From Cellulomonas cellasea (lineage in GTDB: Bacteria; Actinomycetota; Actinomycetes; Actinomycetales; Cellulomonadaceae), in assembly GCF_030372105.1 (NCBI RefSeq), contig NZ_JAUDBQ010000002.1, positions 124,001-188,000 on the forward strand: a DNA stretch of 64,000 nt, in the 5' to 3' direction. The notes beneath the pieces were generated by a model. The model was not told the DNA's origin. It did no database searches and saw only the letters and a list, made by a program, of their open reading frames with translations. The translations under genes were made by a program, and so were the position numbers. Shown here one piece after another: positions 48,901 through 61,132 of the stretch; within the stretch, counting starts at the first letter, position 1; each line of letters starts with the position of its first letter.

Positions 48901-50120
48901 ACGGTGAGCTCAAGGCGCAGCTCGTCGCCGATCTCGGCGAGGAGGGCCAGCGGGTAGTGCACGGCGTCACGCGCCCAGGTCCCCGTCACGCGAACCGAGC
49001 CGTCGGCGCTGCGCCAGCCGCCGACGTCGCCCGGGTAGTTCTCCACCACGAGGAGCGCGTCGAAGAGCGTGCCGAGCCCGACGCGCCCCTGGACGGCGCC
49101 CAGGTCGGCCGCCTGCGCGTCGGCGACGACGCCGTGCAGCCGGTGGGCGGCGCGCACCACGTCGCCCAGTCGGTCGCCCGGACGGGCCCGGACGCGGAAC
49201 GGGAGCGTGTTGCCGAGCAGCCCGATGATCCGGTCGCTGCCCGGGACCTCGGCGCCGCGCCCGGAGACAGTGAGGCCGAACACGACGTCCGCGTCATCGG
49301 CGACCCGGCCCAGCACCAGGCCCCACACCGCGGACAGCACCGCCGCGGGGGTGGCGCCGAGCTCACGCGCCCGGCCCCTGAGATCGTCGGCGCGCGGGAC
49401 CACAACAGCCCGTCGCGTCGTCACGGCCCCCGCCGGGGTCGCGGCCGGGGCCACGAGCGTCGGGGCGCCGAGCCCGTCGAGCGTGCCCGCCACGGCCTCC
49501 GTCGCCCGCTGCCCGCGCGACGGGTCGTCGTCCGGCAGCACCGCGTCGAGGTGGTCGACGAAGCCCGCCTCACCCGGCTCCGGCTCGCCGCCCGTGGCCC
49601 GCAGGAGGATCTCCTCGAGCAGGAGCGGCACTGACCACCCGTCGAGCACAAGGTGGTGCGCCGTCAGCAGGAGCACCGCGCGCCCCGGCCCGACACGCAC
49701 CCACCGGCCCCGCAGCAGCGGCGGACGACGGGGATCGAAGCCCCGAGCCCACTCCGCGTCCGCGATCGCCGCCACCGCCGGATGCGTGGGCGCCTCGCCC
49801 GGGCCGGCCCCGGCGGCCGCCAGCGCGTCGAGGGCCTCCCACTCGGGCTCCAGCCCATCCGCCACGAACTGCACGGGCGCGGAGTCGCCCTCGGCGAAGA
49901 ACCCGGCACGGAGGTTCTCATGGGCGTCCAGCACCGCCGCCAGGGCCGTGCGCACCGCCTCGCCCGCCACCTCGCCCTCGAGCTCGACGGCGAACTGCAG
50001 TAGGTAGGTCGGCTGCTCCCCCGCGTCCCGCTCCCACAACGAGTGGAACAGCAGGCCCCGCTGCAACGGGGTGAGCGGCCAGAGGTCGGTGACCGACGGC
50101 GTCGACGTGGTGGTGCTCAT
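42921..50120 (-). CDS. NRPS, modules 4-5: C-A(Ser)-T-C-A(hOrn)-T-TE
   Basis: A 2399-aa synthetase that finishes the peptide. C4 (HHLVLDG, His155), A4 (core TSGTTG about 618), T4 (LDSI, Ser1012), C5 (HHHILTDG, His1218), A5 (TSGSTG about 1695), T5 (GGHSL, Ser2101) and a type I thioesterase (GYSFGG, Ser2231, terminal His in DTDHAG). Specificity codes read by eye: A4 DVWHVSLIDK, the serine code; A5 DMENLGLINK, the code known for N5-hydroxy- or N5-formyl-N5-hydroxyornithine. A5 fits the ornithine monooxygenase in the same operon. There is no epimerase, so both residues should stay L. The thioesterase releases or oligomerises the chain. It overlaps the first NRPS and the ABC gene by 4 bases each. 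Confidence 0.93.
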   Translation of the reverse strand: MSTTTSTPSVTDLWPLTPLQRGLLFHSLWERDAGEQPTYLLQFAVELEGEVAGEAVRTALAAVLDAHENLRAGFFAEGDSAPVQFVADGLEPEWEALDALAAAGAGPGEAPTHPAVAAIADAEWARGFDPRRPPLLRGRWVRVGPGRAVLLLTAHHLVLDGWSVPLLLEEILLRATGGEPEPGEAGFVDHLDAVLPDDDPSRGQRATEAVAGTLDGLGAPTLVAPAATPAGAVTTRRAVVVPRADDLRGRARELGATPAAVLSAVWGLVLGRVADDADVVFGLTVSGRGAEVPGSDRIIGLLGNTLPFRVRARPGDRLGDVVRAAHRLHGVVADAQAADLGAVQGRVGLGTLFDALLVVENYPGDVGGWRSADGSVRVTGTWARDAVHYPLALLAEIGDELRLELTVRSDVPGGIDGVEALLRRALDAVLDDPWARVAQIAFDGGAPAPAILDGGPAPEADLDTLLDEVLARHGHEVALVDGTTRITTAELHRAASAVAAGLGAGGGAIGVLAPRSAALVVGVLAALRSGRPFLALDPALPAARLREMAAQADVTALIVAPGAGETATALGFDEPAGNRLPDDVDDAGAGAGEPTVRRRAGAAVSWPPSTAGSAPAYVVFTSGTTGRPKGCVNTRRGLAVRLAWMRERYGIGGDDVILHKTPVTFDVSVWELVLPLMTGARLVLAPPGAQGDPEELDGLIAREGVTTVHFVPSMLAAYLDLVPEPSWGSVRRVVCSGEQLPAALAAAAARAAGAPVHNLYGPAEAAIDVTAGDCAHEAAGASSPIGAATPGTVLRVLDTALRPVGLGGVGELYLAGDQLALGYTGRAAMTAERFVADAHGSGARLYRTGDLVEVAPEGLVHRGRRDDQVKIRGMRVEPDETRSALEALPGVSRAAVLVDDESGPALVALVRLAPGEVATPATLTAALADVLPEPQRPAAVLVVESLPTTTNGKLDRRAALDLVHGARAQGARPASPASDSDSRAVRLAEIARTVIGSEAGVDGDLFAAGLDSISAIRLVALARRSGIDIGLGTVFEARTASAIAQAASPQPGGADGHAGPQSESGQDAATREVLDRLAPHREAVLSLGPLQEGLYVHAQLGGDDLDVYVVQHKLTLRSEVDPDALRRAGDALLRRHPSLRAGFVSDGLAAPLSFVAPAAAMPFERVDLAALTPAEQEAALARLTERQVEEGFDLAAPPLIRLVAARLGPEHWLVSIVHHHILTDGWSQTILLEDLFELYDEALRAPGPVPDAGLAPAADFGEYLAWVARQDHGAGVALWREALAGLPGPTLVEPRSVGAPPVLSESATHLLDDALTAALTGLARRASVTLSTVLSYAWAHVLRGICGQDDVVFGTTVSGRPAELEGVDRMVGLLMNTIPVRVRVRPGQTVLEQLRAHMAAQAQTMPAHHVGLGHVQRAAGRPVLFDTLYVFRNLPSDEQAQSATFARHRIVEAEAYDGTHYSLAMTVNPGERLELALAHRPDVIDPERAERYLARYVATLAGLVAGADQPVARLRAAVPAEQAAVERVNAEATRVSPADRHDAGGTRTVAHLLALAAERTPHRTALAGRDLAGADAAWTFEDVRRRVDDLAALIVDRTSGPEAVVALALPRTVEHVVAIFAVLRAGRAYLPLDLANPAERLSRLARLAGAELVLTAPGGSGVDGVPVLDVTARQAAGAPFIPPAVLPDQLAYTIFTSGSTGEPKGVAVPHRGLVTMYDNHLEAIFRPAIRRAGRTPLRVAHTVSFSFDMSWEELFWLLDGHEVHVIDEEGRLDVPTLVDRYARVGIDVVNVTPSYGRELIRAGLLDRRPPALFLLGGEAVPAELWARLRERDDLVAYDLYGPTEFTINALGVDLASSESPCLGRPILDARAHILDSALREVPPGGTGEVYLGGGGLARGYLGQAALTASRFVADPFGAPGERLYRTGDLVRRRYDGGIEYRGRGDDQVKVRGHRIELAEVEAAAEAHPQVAQAAASVRRSASGAEALCLHIVPREVLREAAPQAVPRAGSRDEALLADVRASLAATLPAHTVPTLLAVVRAIPLTANGKIDRAALPEPRTGTGGDAPVGRVERVVAAVFAEVLGVEVGGRDDGFFDLGGHSLLAMRVVARLAEELGARVPVGTVMACPTVRTLAVALAEPARDAGLASVLALREPADEAPVFCVHPAGGFAWQFAPLVRLLPPGVGVIGLQAPSLSGGASAAVDIDGLAVEYLERIRAVRPHGPYRLLGYSFGGNIAHALAALLRREGEAVELLVLLDPAPLGGPREGAGVEDQVALRAEQQEFLAALAGEGDLDADLREAIRASRGVLGLDAEATLGAIVESHAWASRLMAASHSPTTEAPTVLVVAEREQPQPAAWDGLLGADVERVGLDTDHAGVVAPASWERIGRLIAARLAARA

Positions 50121-53100
50121 CGGGGGTCCTCCAGGAGTCGTTCGATGCTGCCGAGGTCGCGCGCGCTGATCCGCGCCCGGGTCCGGCGCGCGGGCCGCTG
50201 CGGCGCCGGCGCCAGGGGCGTCGCGGCGGCTGCCAGCGACGCGAGGCGCTCATGGGAGAACACGAGGCCGGGGGTGAGGGCGAAGCCGCGCGCGCGGACG
50301 AGGGCGACGAGGCGGATCGAGGAGATGCTGTCCCCGCCCAGCTCGAAGAAGCCGTCGTCCGGTGACACGGCGGCCAGGCCCAGCGTCTCGGCGACGGCCT
50401 CGACGACTGCCCGCTCGGCCGCGGTGCCCGGCTCCCGGAGCATCCGCTCGGCGGTGGCGGGCTCCGGCAACGAGCCGCGCGCGACCTTGCCGTTCAGCGT
50501 CAGCGGGATGGCGTCGAGCACCGTCACGACCCGGGGCACATACGCCGCGGGGAGCCCCGCGGCGAGCGCGTCGCGCGCCGCCTGGCCGTCGATCCGCATC
50601 CCGGGCTCCGGCACGACGTAGCCGAGCAGCCGGTCGCGTCCCGTCGGCCCGGGCCGGACGACCGCCGCCGCCTGCCGCACGCCGGGGAGCTCGCGGAGCG
50701 CTGCCTCCACCTCGCCCAGCTCGATTCGGTGTCCGTCGACCTTGACCTGGTCGTCGGCGCGCCGCAGGAAGTGCAGGACGCCGCTGCCGTCCCGGCGGAC
50801 CACGTCGCCCGTGCGGTAGAGCCGCCCGCCGGGCTCGCCGAACGGGTCGGCGACGAACCGGGACGCCGTGAGCCCGGCCCGGCCGAGGTAGCCGCGCGCG
50901 ACCTGCGTGCCCGAGAGGTAGAGCTCGCCCTGCACGGAGTCCGGCACGGGTCGCAGCGCCGGGTCCAGCACCTGCGCGCCGACGCCGGCGAAGGGCACGC
51001 CGATCGGCATCGCTGTGCCAGGCGGCATCGCTGTGCCCGATGGCATCGCGGGCGCGGCGTCGACCTGTGCGCTCGTAGCCCACACCGTGGCCTCCGTGGG
51101 CCCGTACACATTGCGCACCGACCGGCACCGTTGGCGCATCGCCTGGGCCAGGTCCGCCGGGAGCGCCTCCCCTCCGACGAGGGCCGCGACCCGGGACCAC
51201 GCCTCCGGGTGGGCCTCCACGAGCGGCCGCCACAACGAGGGGGTCGCCTGGAGCAGCGTGCACCGCTCCCGCGCCGCCAGCGCCGTCAACTGGTCGGGGT
51301 CGCGCACCTGCGCACGATCCGCGAGGACGATCGCGGCCCCGCTCATGAGCGGCACGAACACCTCCAGGGCGGCGATGTCGAAGGACACCGTCGTCACGGC
51401 GAGGAGGCGGTCGTCCGCGCCGAGGCCGAGCACGGCGCGCTCGTGGGCGAGGAACGCGTCGAGTGCCGCTCGCGGCACAGCGACGCCCTTGGGCCGCCCG
51501 GTCGAGCCCGAGGTGTAGATCACGTAGGCCGTGGCCGCGCCGTGCGCCGCTGCGGCCGCGCGGCGCAACTCGTCGGCGGCATGGGACGGGCTCACCGGGC
51601 TCGCGGGGGTGGCCGGCGGAGCCTCGGCCTCGCCGAGCACCAGTTCTGGGCGGCCCCGCCCCGCGCCCCGCGTCCCGGCGTCGACGAGGACGAGCGCCGG
51701 GTCGGCGTCGTCCAGCATCATCTGGAGCCGGGCCTGCGGGTAGTCGACGTCGAGCGGCACGTACGCCGCGCCCGTGGCGAGGACGCCGAGCAGCGCGACG
51801 ACGAGCTCGGAGCCCCGCCCGGTGGCCACCGCGACGCGATCCTCCGGGCCGATGCCCGCGCGGCGCAGCGCGTCCCGCAGCGCGAGGACCCGGGTGGCGA
51901 GCGCCCCGTAGTCGAGGCGCTCGTCGACCGCCGCCAACGCGAGGCGGTCGGGCCAGGCGGCGACGGCGTCCGCGAGGGACCCGAGGAGCGTCGCGTCCCC
52001 GGCCACGACCTGGGAGTCGACGGCTGGGCGGCGGCGCTCGTCCTCCAGCCGGGCGTCGATGGCCCGCACCGGGCGCCGGGGGTCGGCGAGCAACGCGGCC
52101 GTCCAGCCCAACAGGCGCTCGAGCAGCCGTCGCGCGCTCGCCGGGTCGTAGAGGTCGGCCGCGGCGACGAGGGTGAGCGAGCCCGGCTCCCCCGCACCGC
52201 CCATGCGGAGCCGCACCGCCAGGTCGAAGCGCGCGGAGTCGGCGCCCGCCGTCCGCTCGACGGCGCGGGCCCCGGGCAGCCGCAGCCGCTCCCCGACCGG
52301 CTGCTCGACCGTGACCATCGTCTGGAACAGCGGATGCCGGGACAGCGAGCGCGGCGGGGCGACCGCGTCGACGACCTCCTCGAAGGGCGTCTGGGCGTCC
52401 GCCCACGCGTCGAGCACGCTGCGGCGGGTCCGGCCGAGCAACCCGGCCAGGTGCTCGCCGCCCGAGACGTCCAACCGCACGGGCAGCGTGTTCACCAGGT
52501 AGCCGACCGTGCGCGCGAACCGCTCGTCGAGCCGGGTGGAGACGGGCGAGCCGAGCACGATGTCGTCACCCGCCCCGAGCGCCTGCCACAGCGTCGCGAC
52601 AGCCGTCTGCACCACCATGAGGGGTGTGGCGCCCTCGGCGGCGGCCACCGCGGCGATGCGCTCGGCGAGCGGCGCCGGCACGGGGGCGGACACGGTGTGC
52701 GCCCGATGGCTGGCGCGCTCGGGTCGCGGCCGGTCGGTGGGGAGCTCCACCTCGGCCGGGATCCCGGCCAGCCGCTCACGCCAGCGCGCTGCCGCCGCGG
52801 CGTCGCCGCGCTCCTCCTCGGCCGCGAAGACGGCGAACGGCACGGCGGGGGCGGGCTCCTGCCCGTGCAGCAGCGCGGACAGGTCCTCCAGGATCACCGC
52901 GAACGACGCCTCGTCCACGGCCACGTGGTGCGCGGCGATCACGAGCGCCGCCCGCTGGCCCGAGGCCACCAGGGTGCAGCGCACGGGCGGCGCGCCGAAC
53001 ACGTCGAAGGCGCGAGCCTCCTCGGCGGCGACGACGTGGTCGACGTCCACGGCGGCGGCCCTCGGGCCGAGGTCGACGACGGCGAACGACGTCGGCGGCT

Positions 53101-56100
53101 CCGCGAGCGCCTCGGCGCCGAAGCCGCCGCCGTCGTCGCGGACGTACACGGTGCGGAGCACCGGGTGGCGCCGGACGACGCCCTCCCATGCCGCGGCGAG
53201 CGCCTCAGCGTTCACTGCGCCATCCACGTCGAAGGTCACCGGAACCGTGTACGTGGCGCTGACGCCCTCGAGCTCCGCGAGGAACAGGAGCCTGCGCTGC
53301 GCCGACGACACCGGGACGCGCCCGGCGGGCGGCGGTGTGGCCCGGGCTGCCTGATCGAGCGCTCCGGCTGCCAGGCCGGGCTCCACGATGCCACCGGCCA
53401 ACGCCGGAGCCGCCACGGCCGCCGGGGCAGCCCGCTGGGCGATGCGCCCGATCACCCGCGCCTCGAACACGTCCTTCACCCCGAGGGTGAGGCCCGCGGC
53501 CCGCAGCGCGCCGATCACGCGCAGCGCCGTCAGCGAATGGCCGCCCAGCGCGAAGAAGTCGTCGTCGACGGACACCGGGCCCCCGCCCAGGGCAGCCCGC
53601 ACCGCGCTGACGACCGCCTCCTCCTGCGGGGTGGCCGGCGCGATGACCGTCCGCCCGGCGTCGACGGCGCCGAGCTGGGCCGCGAGGTCGCGGAGGGCGG
53701 GCCTGTCGACCTTGCCGCTCGTCGTCACGGGGAGCGCGTCGAGCACGAGCACCTGTGAGGGGGTCAGATGCTGCGGGAGCAGCTGCGCGACGGCCCTCCG
53801 AACCTCGTCGGCCGTGATCCCGGCGCCCGTCACGGCGGCGAGCAGCCGGGAGGCCACGGGCCCCGGCACGTCGGCGTAGGCCGCGGCCTGCGCGACTCCG
53901 GGGATCTCCCGCAGCGCCGCCTCGACTTCGCCGGGCTCGATGCGGTGCCCGGCGATCTTCACCTGGTCGTCGAGCCGCCCGAGGTGCTCGACCTGGTCAT
54001 CGGCGCCCGCCCGGACGAGATCGCCCGTCCGGTATCGCCGCGTCCCGTCGGGGCCGGCGACGAAGCTCGCCGCGGTGAGCCCGGGCCGCCCGAGGTAGCC
54101 CCGCGCGAGCTGCCCCCCGCTGAGGTAGAGCTCGCCCGCGACGCCGCGCGGCGCCGGTCGCAGCCACGGGTCGAGGATCGTCGCGGTGACGCCCGCCACC
54201 GGGGCGCCGATGAGCGGGGCCTCGGAGTCCGCGACGACGGCGCCCAGGGCGTCCACCGTCGCCTCGGTGGGGCCGTACAAGTTGAGGCTGCGCGTGCGGT
54301 CCGCGCGCTCCCGCAGGGCTGTCCACAACTCGGGCGCGACGGCCTCGCCGCCGAGCAGGATCTCGGGCAGCGGCCGGACGCCGTCGGCGATCCCCGCCGC
54401 GACGAGCTGCTCGGCGAGGACGGGGGCGACGTCGATGACGTCGGCTGCCCGCGCCCGCGCGGTGAAGAGCGCCGGGTCGCGGCGCTCGTCCTCGTCGAGC
54501 ACCACCAGCTCATGCCCGGCGAACGCCCAGTGCAGTTGGATCAGCGAGGTGTCGAAGGAGAACGAGGCGCTGTGCACGGCGACCACGCACGAGCGGCCCT
54601 CACGGGCGCGCAGGCGCTCCACCAGCTCGGCGTGCCGCCCCGTGCGGAGCCCGTCGAAGTGGGTGTCGAGGGCGTCGCGGGTCAGGACGACGCCCTTCGG
54701 CCGACCGGTGGAGCCCGAGGTGTGGATGACGTAGGCCGCGGCCGCCCCGGGGACGGCGCGGGGGGCGAGCCGCGCGGGCCGGGCGTCTGCGGGGTCGACG
54801 ACGGTGAGCCCGGCCTCGGCCGCGAGGCGCGCCGCCTCGCTCCCCCGTGCCGCGACGACCAGCCCCACCCCGGCGTCGTCGAGCAGCGCCCGCATTCGGG
54901 CTGGCGGGAGTGCCGGGTCGAGCGGGAGGTAGGCGGCCCCGGCGCTGAGGCACGCGATGATCGCCGCGACGATCTCCACCCCGCGCGGCAGCGTGAGCGC
55001 GACGACGTGCTCGGGGCCCGCTCCGGCCTGCTCGAGCGCGGCCTGGATGCCGCCGGCCATCGCGGTGAGCTCCGCGGTGGTGACGGCGCGCTCGCGGAAC
55101 CGCACCGAGACGGCGTCCGGCTGGGCTGCCGCGGCCCGCAGCAGGCTCCGCAGGACGGCGCACGTCCCGGACCCGTCCTGCGGGGTCCGCTCCGGCTCGG
55201 GGCCCACGAGGACGACTGCGCCGTCGGGGGCGGGCAGCGCGAGCGGTGTCAGGTCGAGCCCGTCAGCGAGCCGCTCGAGCACGTCGGCGAGCCCCGTCGC
55301 GAGCCGCTGCGCGCGCTCGGCCGGCACCCGCGCCTCGTCGTGGTCGAGCTCGACCCGCAGCCCCTCGCCGGGGAGGGCCGTGATGCCGACGGCGTAGTGC
55401 GTCGACCCGGCGGCGGCCATGCCCGCGACCTGGAGCCCGCCGGGCGTCCCCGGCTTCCCGGGCGGGTAGTTCTCGACGACGACGAGGGTGTCGAAGAGCG
55501 TCCCGACCCCGGCGACCGCCTCGATGTCCGCCAGCGGCAGCGACTCGTGGTCCTGCAGGTCGGCGCGCTCACGCTGCAACGCGCGGAGCTGTGCGCCGAA
55601 CGGGCGCCCCGGCCGCATCCGGAACCGCGCCGGGACCGTGGCCGACAGCAGCCCGACAACCCCGTCCACGCCCTCGACGGCGGCGCCGCGCCCGGCTGTC
55701 GTCACCCCGACCACCACGTCGGCGCTGCCGAGCGCCCCTGCCACGACGTACGCCCACGCCCCTGTGAGGACGGTGCTGACCGTGAGCCCGGCCACGCGGG
55801 CCGTCCGGAGCAGCCTGCTGGCCGCGTCCGGGTTGAGCGGCACGGCGACGGACCGGGTGCGCACCGGCCCCGACGCCCCCGGCGCGACGATCGACGCCTG
55901 CGCCAACCCGTCGAGGTGCGCGCGCCACGCCTCGCGCGACGCGTCGCCGCCCTGCTCGACCTGGGGCTCGACCTGGGACTCGACCTGGGGCCCCACCTGG
56001 GCGAGGACGGCGCGGCGCAGCGCGGGCCAGCCGTCTGCGGGGCGCCCGCCCGCCGCGGCGTCGAGCACCCGGTCGACGAGGATCGGGGTGGACCAGCCAT

Positions 56101-59100
56101 CGAGCAGCAGGTGGTGGGCGGCGAGCACGAGCGTCGCCGACGTGGGCCCCGTCGGCGCCACGTGAGCGCGCAGCAGCGGTGGGCGCCCGACGTCTGTGCG
56201 CCGGGCGATCTCCGCCGCCACGATCCGCTGGGCGTCGGCGCCGAGCTCATGCACGGTGACCTCCGCCGCGGCCCGGCGCGGCACGAGTTGGACGGGCCGG
56301 TGGGCGGCGTCGACGACGAAGGCGGCGCCGAGCTGCGGGTGCGCGCGGACCACCGCCTCCACCGCCGCCGCGAGCCCGTGCGCGTCGATCGGGTCGACGC
56401 GGCCGTCGCCGTGCGGCGTGGACTCCAGGTGGACGGTGGTGACGGTCGTGTACACGTCGTCCTCGCCGTCGCGCAGGGCATGGAACAGCAGCCCCTCCTG
56501 CATCGGCGACAGCGGGGCGATGTCGCGCAGCGGCCCGTGCTCGCGCTCGATCGCGCGGATCTGCGCGGCGGCGAGCCCCGGCAGGGCGGCGTCGGCGGGG
56601 ATGAGGGTGGCGGGCGCGTCGGCGTCCGGGCGCCCCCCGAGCACCACCAGGCCGGCCAGCGCCCGGTCCCAGGCCGCGAGGAGCGCCTCGGCCTCGTCGG
56701 CGAGCCCCGGGGCGATCGTCCACTCGACCTCGAGGCCCGCGTCCCCGGGCAGCACGAAGACGGCGACCTCGAGGGCATGCCCGATGCCGAGGCCGTCCGG
56801 CAGGTGCACGTCGAAGGGCCGATCGCCCAGCAGCGCCACTCCGGCGCCCGCGGGGGCCTCGCCGTCGAAGCGGCCGAGGTAGTTGAGCAGCACCGCGGGC
56901 CGGGCCTGGCCGGCTGCCACGCCCGCGCCGAAGCCGTCCCCCGGCGCCTCCGCCCGGGCCTGCCGGGCAGCGCGGACGGCCTCCGCCAAGAGATCCGGGT
57001 CGTCAGCGCGGGGCGCCCCGGCGGGGAGCTCGATCGCCACCGGGAACTCGGTGGTGAACCACCCGATGCCCTCGGAGGGGTCCTCGCCGTCGTGCAGCGG
57101 GTCGCGGCCGTGCGTCTCCCAGTCGACGAGCAGTCGGCCCCCGGCCGCGACACCCCGCCACTCGCGGAGCGCAGCGGCCAACGCCCCCGCCAGGACGGTG
57201 TCGGGGCGGGCGTCCAGCAGGCTCGGCAGCCGGGTGAGCACGGCCTCGGCCACGTCGGGGCCCGCGGCGCGCACCACCCGCGACGCGGAGCTCGCCGCGT
57301 AGACGGGCACGGGGTCGGGGAGCACGGAGCACCCCCTCTCCGCGAGCGCGCGCCAGTGCGCCTCCTCCGCGGGCGTGGGCCGCAGCGCGTCAAGGGCCAG
57401 GGCCCGCTCACGCCAGGCCGCGTCCTCGCCCGTGGGGAGCGACCCGCCGCCGAGCAGCACGCCGAGCTCGCGGATGATCACGCGCCAGGAGACGCCGTCC
57501 ACCACGAGATGGTGGGCCGCCACGACGACGGCCTCGTCGTGGGCGACGAGCCCGACGGCGACGACCCGGCCCGACGACGGGTCGAGCGAGCCGACCAGGC
57601 GGCTGCGCAGCGCCTCCACCCCGGACGAGGCGTCAGCGTTGTCCGCGCCGCCCACCGCCACGACCTGGATCGGCTGGCGCGCGGTGGGCGCCGGGATCTC
57701 CAGGGCCCACCCCGGCGCCGTCCCGGCCGGGCCGGGCCGGGCGACGAGGCCCAGCACCGGATGCCGCTGGGCAAGGGCCTCCACGGCCGCTCGCAGCCGC
57801 GGCGCGTCCGCTCCCGGCGCGTGGAGCACGACGCTCTGCGCGTACGCGCGCACCGCGTCGAGCCCGGGGGCGAGCCGCTCCAGGGCGCGCACGACAGGGG
57901 TGGGGGGCACGGGGCCCCAGGCGGCCTGACGGGCCCGGGCCCGCGTCTCGGCGAGCGGGCGGAGCAGCGCCGCCAGCCCGCGCGCGGTGCGGGCCGCGAA
58001 CAGGTCGCGCGGGCGTGCGACCCAGCCGGCTCTGCGCAGCGCCGACACGATGGCGATCGCCGTGATGCTGTCACCGCCGAGCGTCACGATGTCGACGTCC
58101 ACCGGAACGTCCACCAGGCCCAGCACCTCGCCGACGGCCGCGCACACCAGCCGCTCGGCGTCCGTCTCGGGCGCCGAGCCGCCGGCGCCCACGGGGCCCG
58201 GCTCCGGGAGCGCCGCGACGTCGAGCTTGCCGTGTGCGGTGAGCGGGAGCCTGTCCACCAGCACCACGGCATGCGGGACGAGGTGGTCGGGCGTCGTCTC
58301 GCGCAGCCGCGCCAGCAGCCGCGCCGGGTGGAGGTCGGCCCCGGGCGCCGGGACCACGTAGGCCAGCAGCCGCGTGGAGCCGCCCGCGCCGCGGACGCAG
58401 GCGGCCGCGTGCCCCACGCCGTCGAGCCGCGCCACCGCGTCATGCACCTCGCCGAGCTCGACGCGGTGCCCGCGGATCTTCACCTGGTCGTCGCCGCGCC
58501 CATGCGAGGTCAGGGCGCCGTCCGCCTCGACGCGCACGAGGTCGCCCGTGCGGTAGAGGCGCCGGCCGCCGCCGCGCGGGTCGGCGATGAACCGCGTGGC
58601 GGTGAGGGCGGACCGCCCCTGGTAGCCGCGCGCGAGGTGCGGCCCGCCGAGGTACAGCTCCCCGACGACGCCGACGGGCACGGGCTGGAGGGCGGCGTCG
58701 AGGACGAGCGCGTCGGCGCCCGCGAGCGCGCGGCCGATCCGGGGGTGCTCCCCCACGACGGGCGCCCCGAGGGCGTCGACGGTGGCCTCGGTGGGGCCGT
58801 AGAAGTTGTGGCAGGCCATGCCGGACGCCGACAGCCTGCGCCACAGGTCCGCGGGCGCGGCCTCGCCGCCGATGAGGAACAGCTCGGGGGTGTGCGCCGT
58901 CTCGAGCAGCCCGGCGTCGACGAGGGCCGAGGCGAAGGACGGGGTCACGTCCAGGGTGTCGATCCCGACGGCGTCGATCGCCTCGACGATGGCGCGGGCG
59001 TCGCGCCGGTCGTCCTCGTCGAAGACGACGAGCTCATGGCCGAGCAGCAGCCACAGGAGCTGCTCCCACGACGAGTCGAAGGAGAAGGACGCCGTGTGCG

Positions 59101-61096
59101 CGGCCCGCAGCCGCCGCCCGGCCCGTGCCGCGGTGGGGCCGAACAACGTCGCCGCGTGGTGTGCGAGGAAGTACGCGAGGGCTCCGCGGCTGACGCCGAC
59201 GCCCTTGGGGCGGCCCGTCGAGCCGGACGTGTAGACGACGTAGGCGAGGCTCGCCGGGTCGTGCGCCACCTCGGGGGCGTCGGGGGCGGCCACTGCGTCA
59301 GGGAGGCTGCCCGTGTCGTCGAGGATGAGCGCCCGCGGATGCCTGGCGGCCGCCGAGCCCGCGACGGTCAGCACCACCACCGGCGCGGAGTCCTCTAGCA
59401 GGAACGCGATGCGCTCCGCCGGGTAGCCCAGGTCCACCGGCGTGAGCGCCGCGCCCGCCTCGGGCACCGCGAGGAGGGCCACCACCAGGTCGACGCCCCG
59501 GGGCAGGGCCACGGCCACGACCCGCTCCGGCCCGGCGCCGAGGGCAACGAGCCGCTCCGCGAGGGCGCGGACCCGCGCGTGCAGGCCGCCGAACGTGACG
59601 GCGTCGACGCCCGAGCGCACGGCGATCGCCTGCGGCTCGGCGGCCGCCGCCCGCGCGAGCGCCTGGGACACGTCCACGATGTCGAGGCCGCCCTCGGGCG
59701 CGGGCTCGGAGCCGTCCGCGCCCGCCTCGCCCCGGGGCAGCGCCGGCACGCGCCCCACCGGGCGGTCGGGGTCGGCCAGGAGCCGCTCGAGGAGTCCCGC
59801 GTACCGCGCGGCCACCCGCTCCACCTCGGCCACGGTGTAGGTGTCCGGGTTCGCGTCGACGCGCAACGTGACGCCCCGCTCGTCCGCGGTGACGGACAGG
59901 TCGAGGTCGTCCACCGGCCCCGCCGCCTCGGTGCGCAGCTCGCCGCGGGCGCCGCCGAAGTCCAGCACTGGCGTGTAGGGCTTGAGGTTGACCCCGGGCC
60001 CTCGCAGCAGCGAGGGGATCCCCCGCGCGGCGGCGATCTCCTCGCCGCGCAGCGCCTGGGAGCGGCGCAGCACCGCGAGGCCCTCGGCCACGCGATGGGC
60101 GAGCCCGGCCAGCGACTGCGCCGGGTCGACCCGCACGGGCAGCGGCAGCACGGTGACGGACATCGACGGGGTGCGCGCCGCCTCGCGCGTCGTGCGGGCG
60201 GCGAACGGGATGCCGAGCACGACGGCGCCCGAGCCGGACGCCCGGGCCACGAACACCGCGTAGGCGGCAGTGTGCACATCCGCCCAGGTGATCCGCCTGT
60301 CCCGCGCGGTGAGCCGCAGCACCGCCTCGTGGGACTCCTCGGGGAGCGCGAGGTCGACCCCGATCGCGCGGCGCACCGCGGGGGCCCGCTGCCCGGACAC
60401 CGTCGGGACGGTGCCGTCGGCGGCGAGGGGCGAGGGCCCGGCATCGAGCAGCGCCGCGATCCCCGCGCCGGAGCAGGCCTCCCGTGCCGCCGCCTCCGCC
60501 TCGACCAGGGCTTCGAGCGAGCCGAAGCCCTCCCCCACGCCGCCGCCCCCCGCCAGCGCCCGGTACCGCTCCGCCACGCGCCGCGCGATGAGCGAGATCG
60601 CGTAGCCGTCGACGGCGACGTGGTGGTACCGCTGCAGCCACACCACCCGCTCCGGCCCCGTGCGGACGACCAGCTGCCCGATGGGCTCTGCGGCGTCGAG
60701 CCCTCCCGCGCCGCGGGCCAGCTCGGCGTCGATGAGCGCCCGTGCCGCGCGTTCCGGGTCCGTCTCGCCTGACACGTCGTGCACCCGCACCACTGCCTCG
60801 GCGCGGACCGCGGCCCGGGACGGCTCCCCCGTCGCGGGGTCGCGCTCGACGCGGAACGCGAGGGCGTCGACCTCCCCGACCGTCTCCTCGATGGCGCGGG
60901 CGAGGAGCGCCGTCGACACGTGGCCGGTGAGCTCCACGCGGTCGGCGACGACGAAGACGTCGGAGTCCGGGTCGAGCGCCTGCGCGTCGATGATGCTGCG
61001 CTGGGCGGCGCTGAGCGGCAGGCGTGTGGCGGCCGCCACGGCTGCCAGGTCCTCGGATGCGGTGCGCGTGGGTGACACGGGTGCGGGCCCCTTCAC
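50117..61096 (-). CDS. NRPS, modules 1-3: C-A-T-E-C-A-T-C-A(Gly)-T
   Basis: A 3659-aa synthetase beginning the peptide. C1 (HHVAVDG, His158) should accept the aryl acid from the carrier protein. A1 (TSGSTG about 620), T1 (LGGDSI, Ser1010), then an epimerase (HHLVVDG His1195, ETHGRD, GIGWFT, NYLGR about 1402). C2 (HHLLLDG, His1661) has the DCL-type start [11 protein letters not shown]2 (about 2124), T2 (GGHSL, Ser2521), C3 (HHVAVDE, His2723), A3 (about 3194), T3 (LGGDSI, Ser3590). Codes: A1 DSEDLGFVDK (Glu/Asp suggest a basic residue), A2 DTIDLGLVDK (unassigned), A3 DILQLGVVWK (glycine). Start: the GTG at 61096 lacks a ribosome site; a GTG at 61078 has AAGGGG 9 bases before it and may be the true start. 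Confidence 0.93.
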   Translation of the reverse strand: MKGPAPVSPTRTASEDLAAVAAATRLPLSAAQRSIIDAQALDPDSDVFVVADRVELTGHVSTALLARAIEETVGEVDALAFRVERDPATGEPSRAAVRAEAVVRVHDVSGETDPERAARALIDAELARGAGGLDAAEPIGQLVVRTGPERVVWLQRYHHVAVDGYAISLIARRVAERYRALAGGGGVGEGFGSLEALVEAEAAAREACSGAGIAALLDAGPSPLAADGTVPTVSGQRAPAVRRAIGVDLALPEESHEAVLRLTARDRRITWADVHTAAYAVFVARASGSGAVVLGIPFAARTTREAARTPSMSVTVLPLPVRVDPAQSLAGLAHRVAEGLAVLRRSQALRGEEIAAARGIPSLLRGPGVNLKPYTPVLDFGGARGELRTEAAGPVDDLDLSVTADERGVTLRVDANPDTYTVAEVERVAARYAGLLERLLADPDRPVGRVPALPRGEAGADGSEPAPEGGLDIVDVSQALARAAAAEPQAIAVRSGVDAVTFGGLHARVRALAERLVALGAGPERVVAVALPRGVDLVVALLAVPEAGAALTPVDLGYPAERIAFLLEDSAPVVVLTVAGSAAARHPRALILDDTGSLPDAVAAPDAPEVAHDPASLAYVVYTSGSTGRPKGVGVSRGALAYFLAHHAATLFGPTAARAGRRLRAAHTASFSFDSSWEQLLWLLLGHELVVFDEDDRRDARAIVEAIDAVGIDTLDVTPSFASALVDAGLLETAHTPELFLIGGEAAPADLWRRLSASGMACHNFYGPTEATVDALGAPVVGEHPRIGRALAGADALVLDAALQPVPVGVVGELYLGGPHLARGYQGRSALTATRFIADPRGGGRRLYRTGDLVRVEADGALTSHGRGDDQVKIRGHRVELGEVHDAVARLDGVGHAAACVRGAGGSTRLLAYVVPAPGADLHPARLLARLRETTPDHLVPHAVVLVDRLPLTAHGKLDVAALPEPGPVGAGGSAPETDAERLVCAAVGEVLGLVDVPVDVDIVTLGGDSITAIAIVSALRRAGWVARPRDLFAARTARGLAALLRPLAETRARARQAAWGPVPPTPVVRALERLAPGLDAVRAYAQSVVLHAPGADAPRLRAAVEALAQRHPVLGLVARPGPAGTAPGWALEIPAPTARQPIQVVAVGGADNADASSGVEALRSRLVGSLDPSSGRVVAVGLVAHDEAVVVAAHHLVVDGVSWRVIIRELGVLLGGGSLPTGEDAAWRERALALDALRPTPAEEAHWRALAERGCSVLPDPVPVYAASSASRVVRAAGPDVAEAVLTRLPSLLDARPDTVLAGALAAALREWRGVAAGGRLLVDWETHGRDPLHDGEDPSEGIGWFTTEFPVAIELPAGAPRADDPDLLAEAVRAARQARAEAPGDGFGAGVAAGQARPAVLLNYLGRFDGEAPAGAGVALLGDRPFDVHLPDGLGIGHALEVAVFVLPGDAGLEVEWTIAPGLADEAEALLAAWDRALAGLVVLGGRPDADAPATLIPADAALPGLAAAQIRAIEREHGPLRDIAPLSPMQEGLLFHALRDGEDDVYTTVTTVHLESTPHGDGRVDPIDAHGLAAAVEAVVRAHPQLGAAFVVDAAHRPVQLVPRRAAAEVTVHELGADAQRIVAAEIARRTDVGRPPLLRAHVAPTGPTSATLVLAAHHLLLDGWSTPILVDRVLDAAAGGRPADGWPALRRAVLAQVGPQVESQVEPQVEQGGDASREAWRAHLDGLAQASIVAPGASGPVRTRSVAVPLNPDAASRLLRTARVAGLTVSTVLTGAWAYVVAGALGSADVVVGVTTAGRGAAVEGVDGVVGLLSATVPARFRMRPGRPFGAQLRALQRERADLQDHESLPLADIEAVAGVGTLFDTLVVVENYPPGKPGTPGGLQVAGMAAAGSTHYAVGITALPGEGLRVELDHDEARVPAERAQRLATGLADVLERLADGLDLTPLALPAPDGAVVLVGPEPERTPQDGSGTCAVLRSLLRAAAAQPDAVSVRFRERAVTTAELTAMAGGIQAALEQAGAGPEHVVALTLPRGVEIVAAIIACLSAGAAYLPLDPALPPARMRALLDDAGVGLVVAARGSEAARLAAEAGLTVVDPADARPARLAPRAVPGAAAAYVIHTSGSTGRPKGVVLTRDALDTHFDGLRTGRHAELVERLRAREGRSCVVAVHSASFSFDTSLIQLHWAFAGHELVVLDEDERRDPALFTARARAADVIDVAPVLAEQLVAAGIADGVRPLPEILLGGEAVAPELWTALRERADRTRSLNLYGPTEATVDALGAVVADSEAPLIGAPVAGVTATILDPWLRPAPRGVAGELYLSGGQLARGYLGRPGLTAASFVAGPDGTRRYRTGDLVRAGADDQVEHLGRLDDQVKIAGHRIEPGEVEAALREIPGVAQAAAYADVPGPVASRLLAAVTGAGITADEVRRAVAQLLPQHLTPSQVLVLDALPVTTSGKVDRPALRDLAAQLGAVDAGRTVIAPATPQEEAVVSAVRAALGGGPVSVDDDFFALGGHSLTALRVIGALRAAGLTLGVKDVFEARVIGRIAQRAAPAAVAAPALAGGIVEPGLAAGALDQAARATPPPAGRVPVSSAQRRLLFLAELEGVSATYTVPVTFDVDGAVNAEALAAAWEGVVRRHPVLRTVYVRDDGGGFGAEALAEPPTSFAVVDLGPRAAAVDVDHVVAAEEARAFDVFGAPPVRCTLVASGQRAALVIAAHHVAVDEASFAVILEDLSALLHGQEPAPAVPFAVFAAEEERGDAAAAARWRERLAGIPAEVELPTDRPRPERASHRAHTVSAPVPAPLAERIAAVAAAEGATPLMVVQTAVATLWQALGAGDDIVLGSPVSTRLDERFARTVGYLVNTLPVRLDVSGGEHLAGLLGRTRRSVLDAWADAQTPFEEVVDAVAPPRSLSRHPLFQTMVTVEQPVGERLRLPGARAVERTAGADSARFDLAVRLRMGGAGEPGSLTLVAAADLYDPASARRLLERLLGWTAALLADPRRPVRAIDARLEDERRRPAVDSQVVAGDATLLGSLADAVAAWPDRLALAAVDERLDYGALATRVLALRDALRRAGIGPEDRVAVATGRGSELVVALLGVLATGAAYVPLDVDYPQARLQMMLDDADPALVLVDAGTRGAGRGRPELVLGEAEAPPATPASPVSPSHAADELRRAAAAAHGAATAYVIYTSGSTGRPKGVAVPRAALDAFLAHERAVLGLGADDRLLAVTTVSFDIAALEVFVPLMSGAAIVLADRAQVRDPDQLTALAARERCTLLQATPSLWRPLVEAHPEAWSRVAALVGGEALPADLAQAMRQRCRSVRNVYGPTEATVWATSAQVDAAPAMPSGTAMPPGTAMPIGVPFAGVGAQVLDPALRPVPDSVQGELYLSGTQVARGYLGRAGLTASRFVADPFGEPGGRLYRTGDVVRRDGSGVLHFLRRADDQVKVDGHRIELGEVEAALRELPGVRQAAAVVRPGPTGRDRLLGYVVPEPGMRIDGQAARDALAAGLPAAYVPRVVTVLDAIPLTLNGKVARGSLPEPATAERMLREPGTAAERAVVEAVAETLGLAAVSPDDGFFELGGDSISSIRLVALVRARGFALTPGLVFSHERLASLAAAATPLAPAPQRPARRTRARISARDLGSIERLLEDPR

Positions 61097-61132
61097 GGGA
61101 GTCGGTGGATGGTGCGGGCGCAGGCGACGGCG

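Noticed and set aside
53768-59398. An 1876-aa plus-strand open frame opposite NRPS1, and similar long frames opposite NRPS2 (44829-47600, 47604-49634)
   Set aside because: Composition is Arg/Gly/Ala/Val/His-rich with no motif, and they lie antisense to clearly coding NRPS domains. GC-rich third positions keep the opposite frame free of stops.
61097-61132. Iron-box or other regulator site in the gap before NRPS1
   Set aside because: The 36-base gap has no palindrome resembling an IdeR/DmdR site; regulation is more likely at the operon start outside the window.
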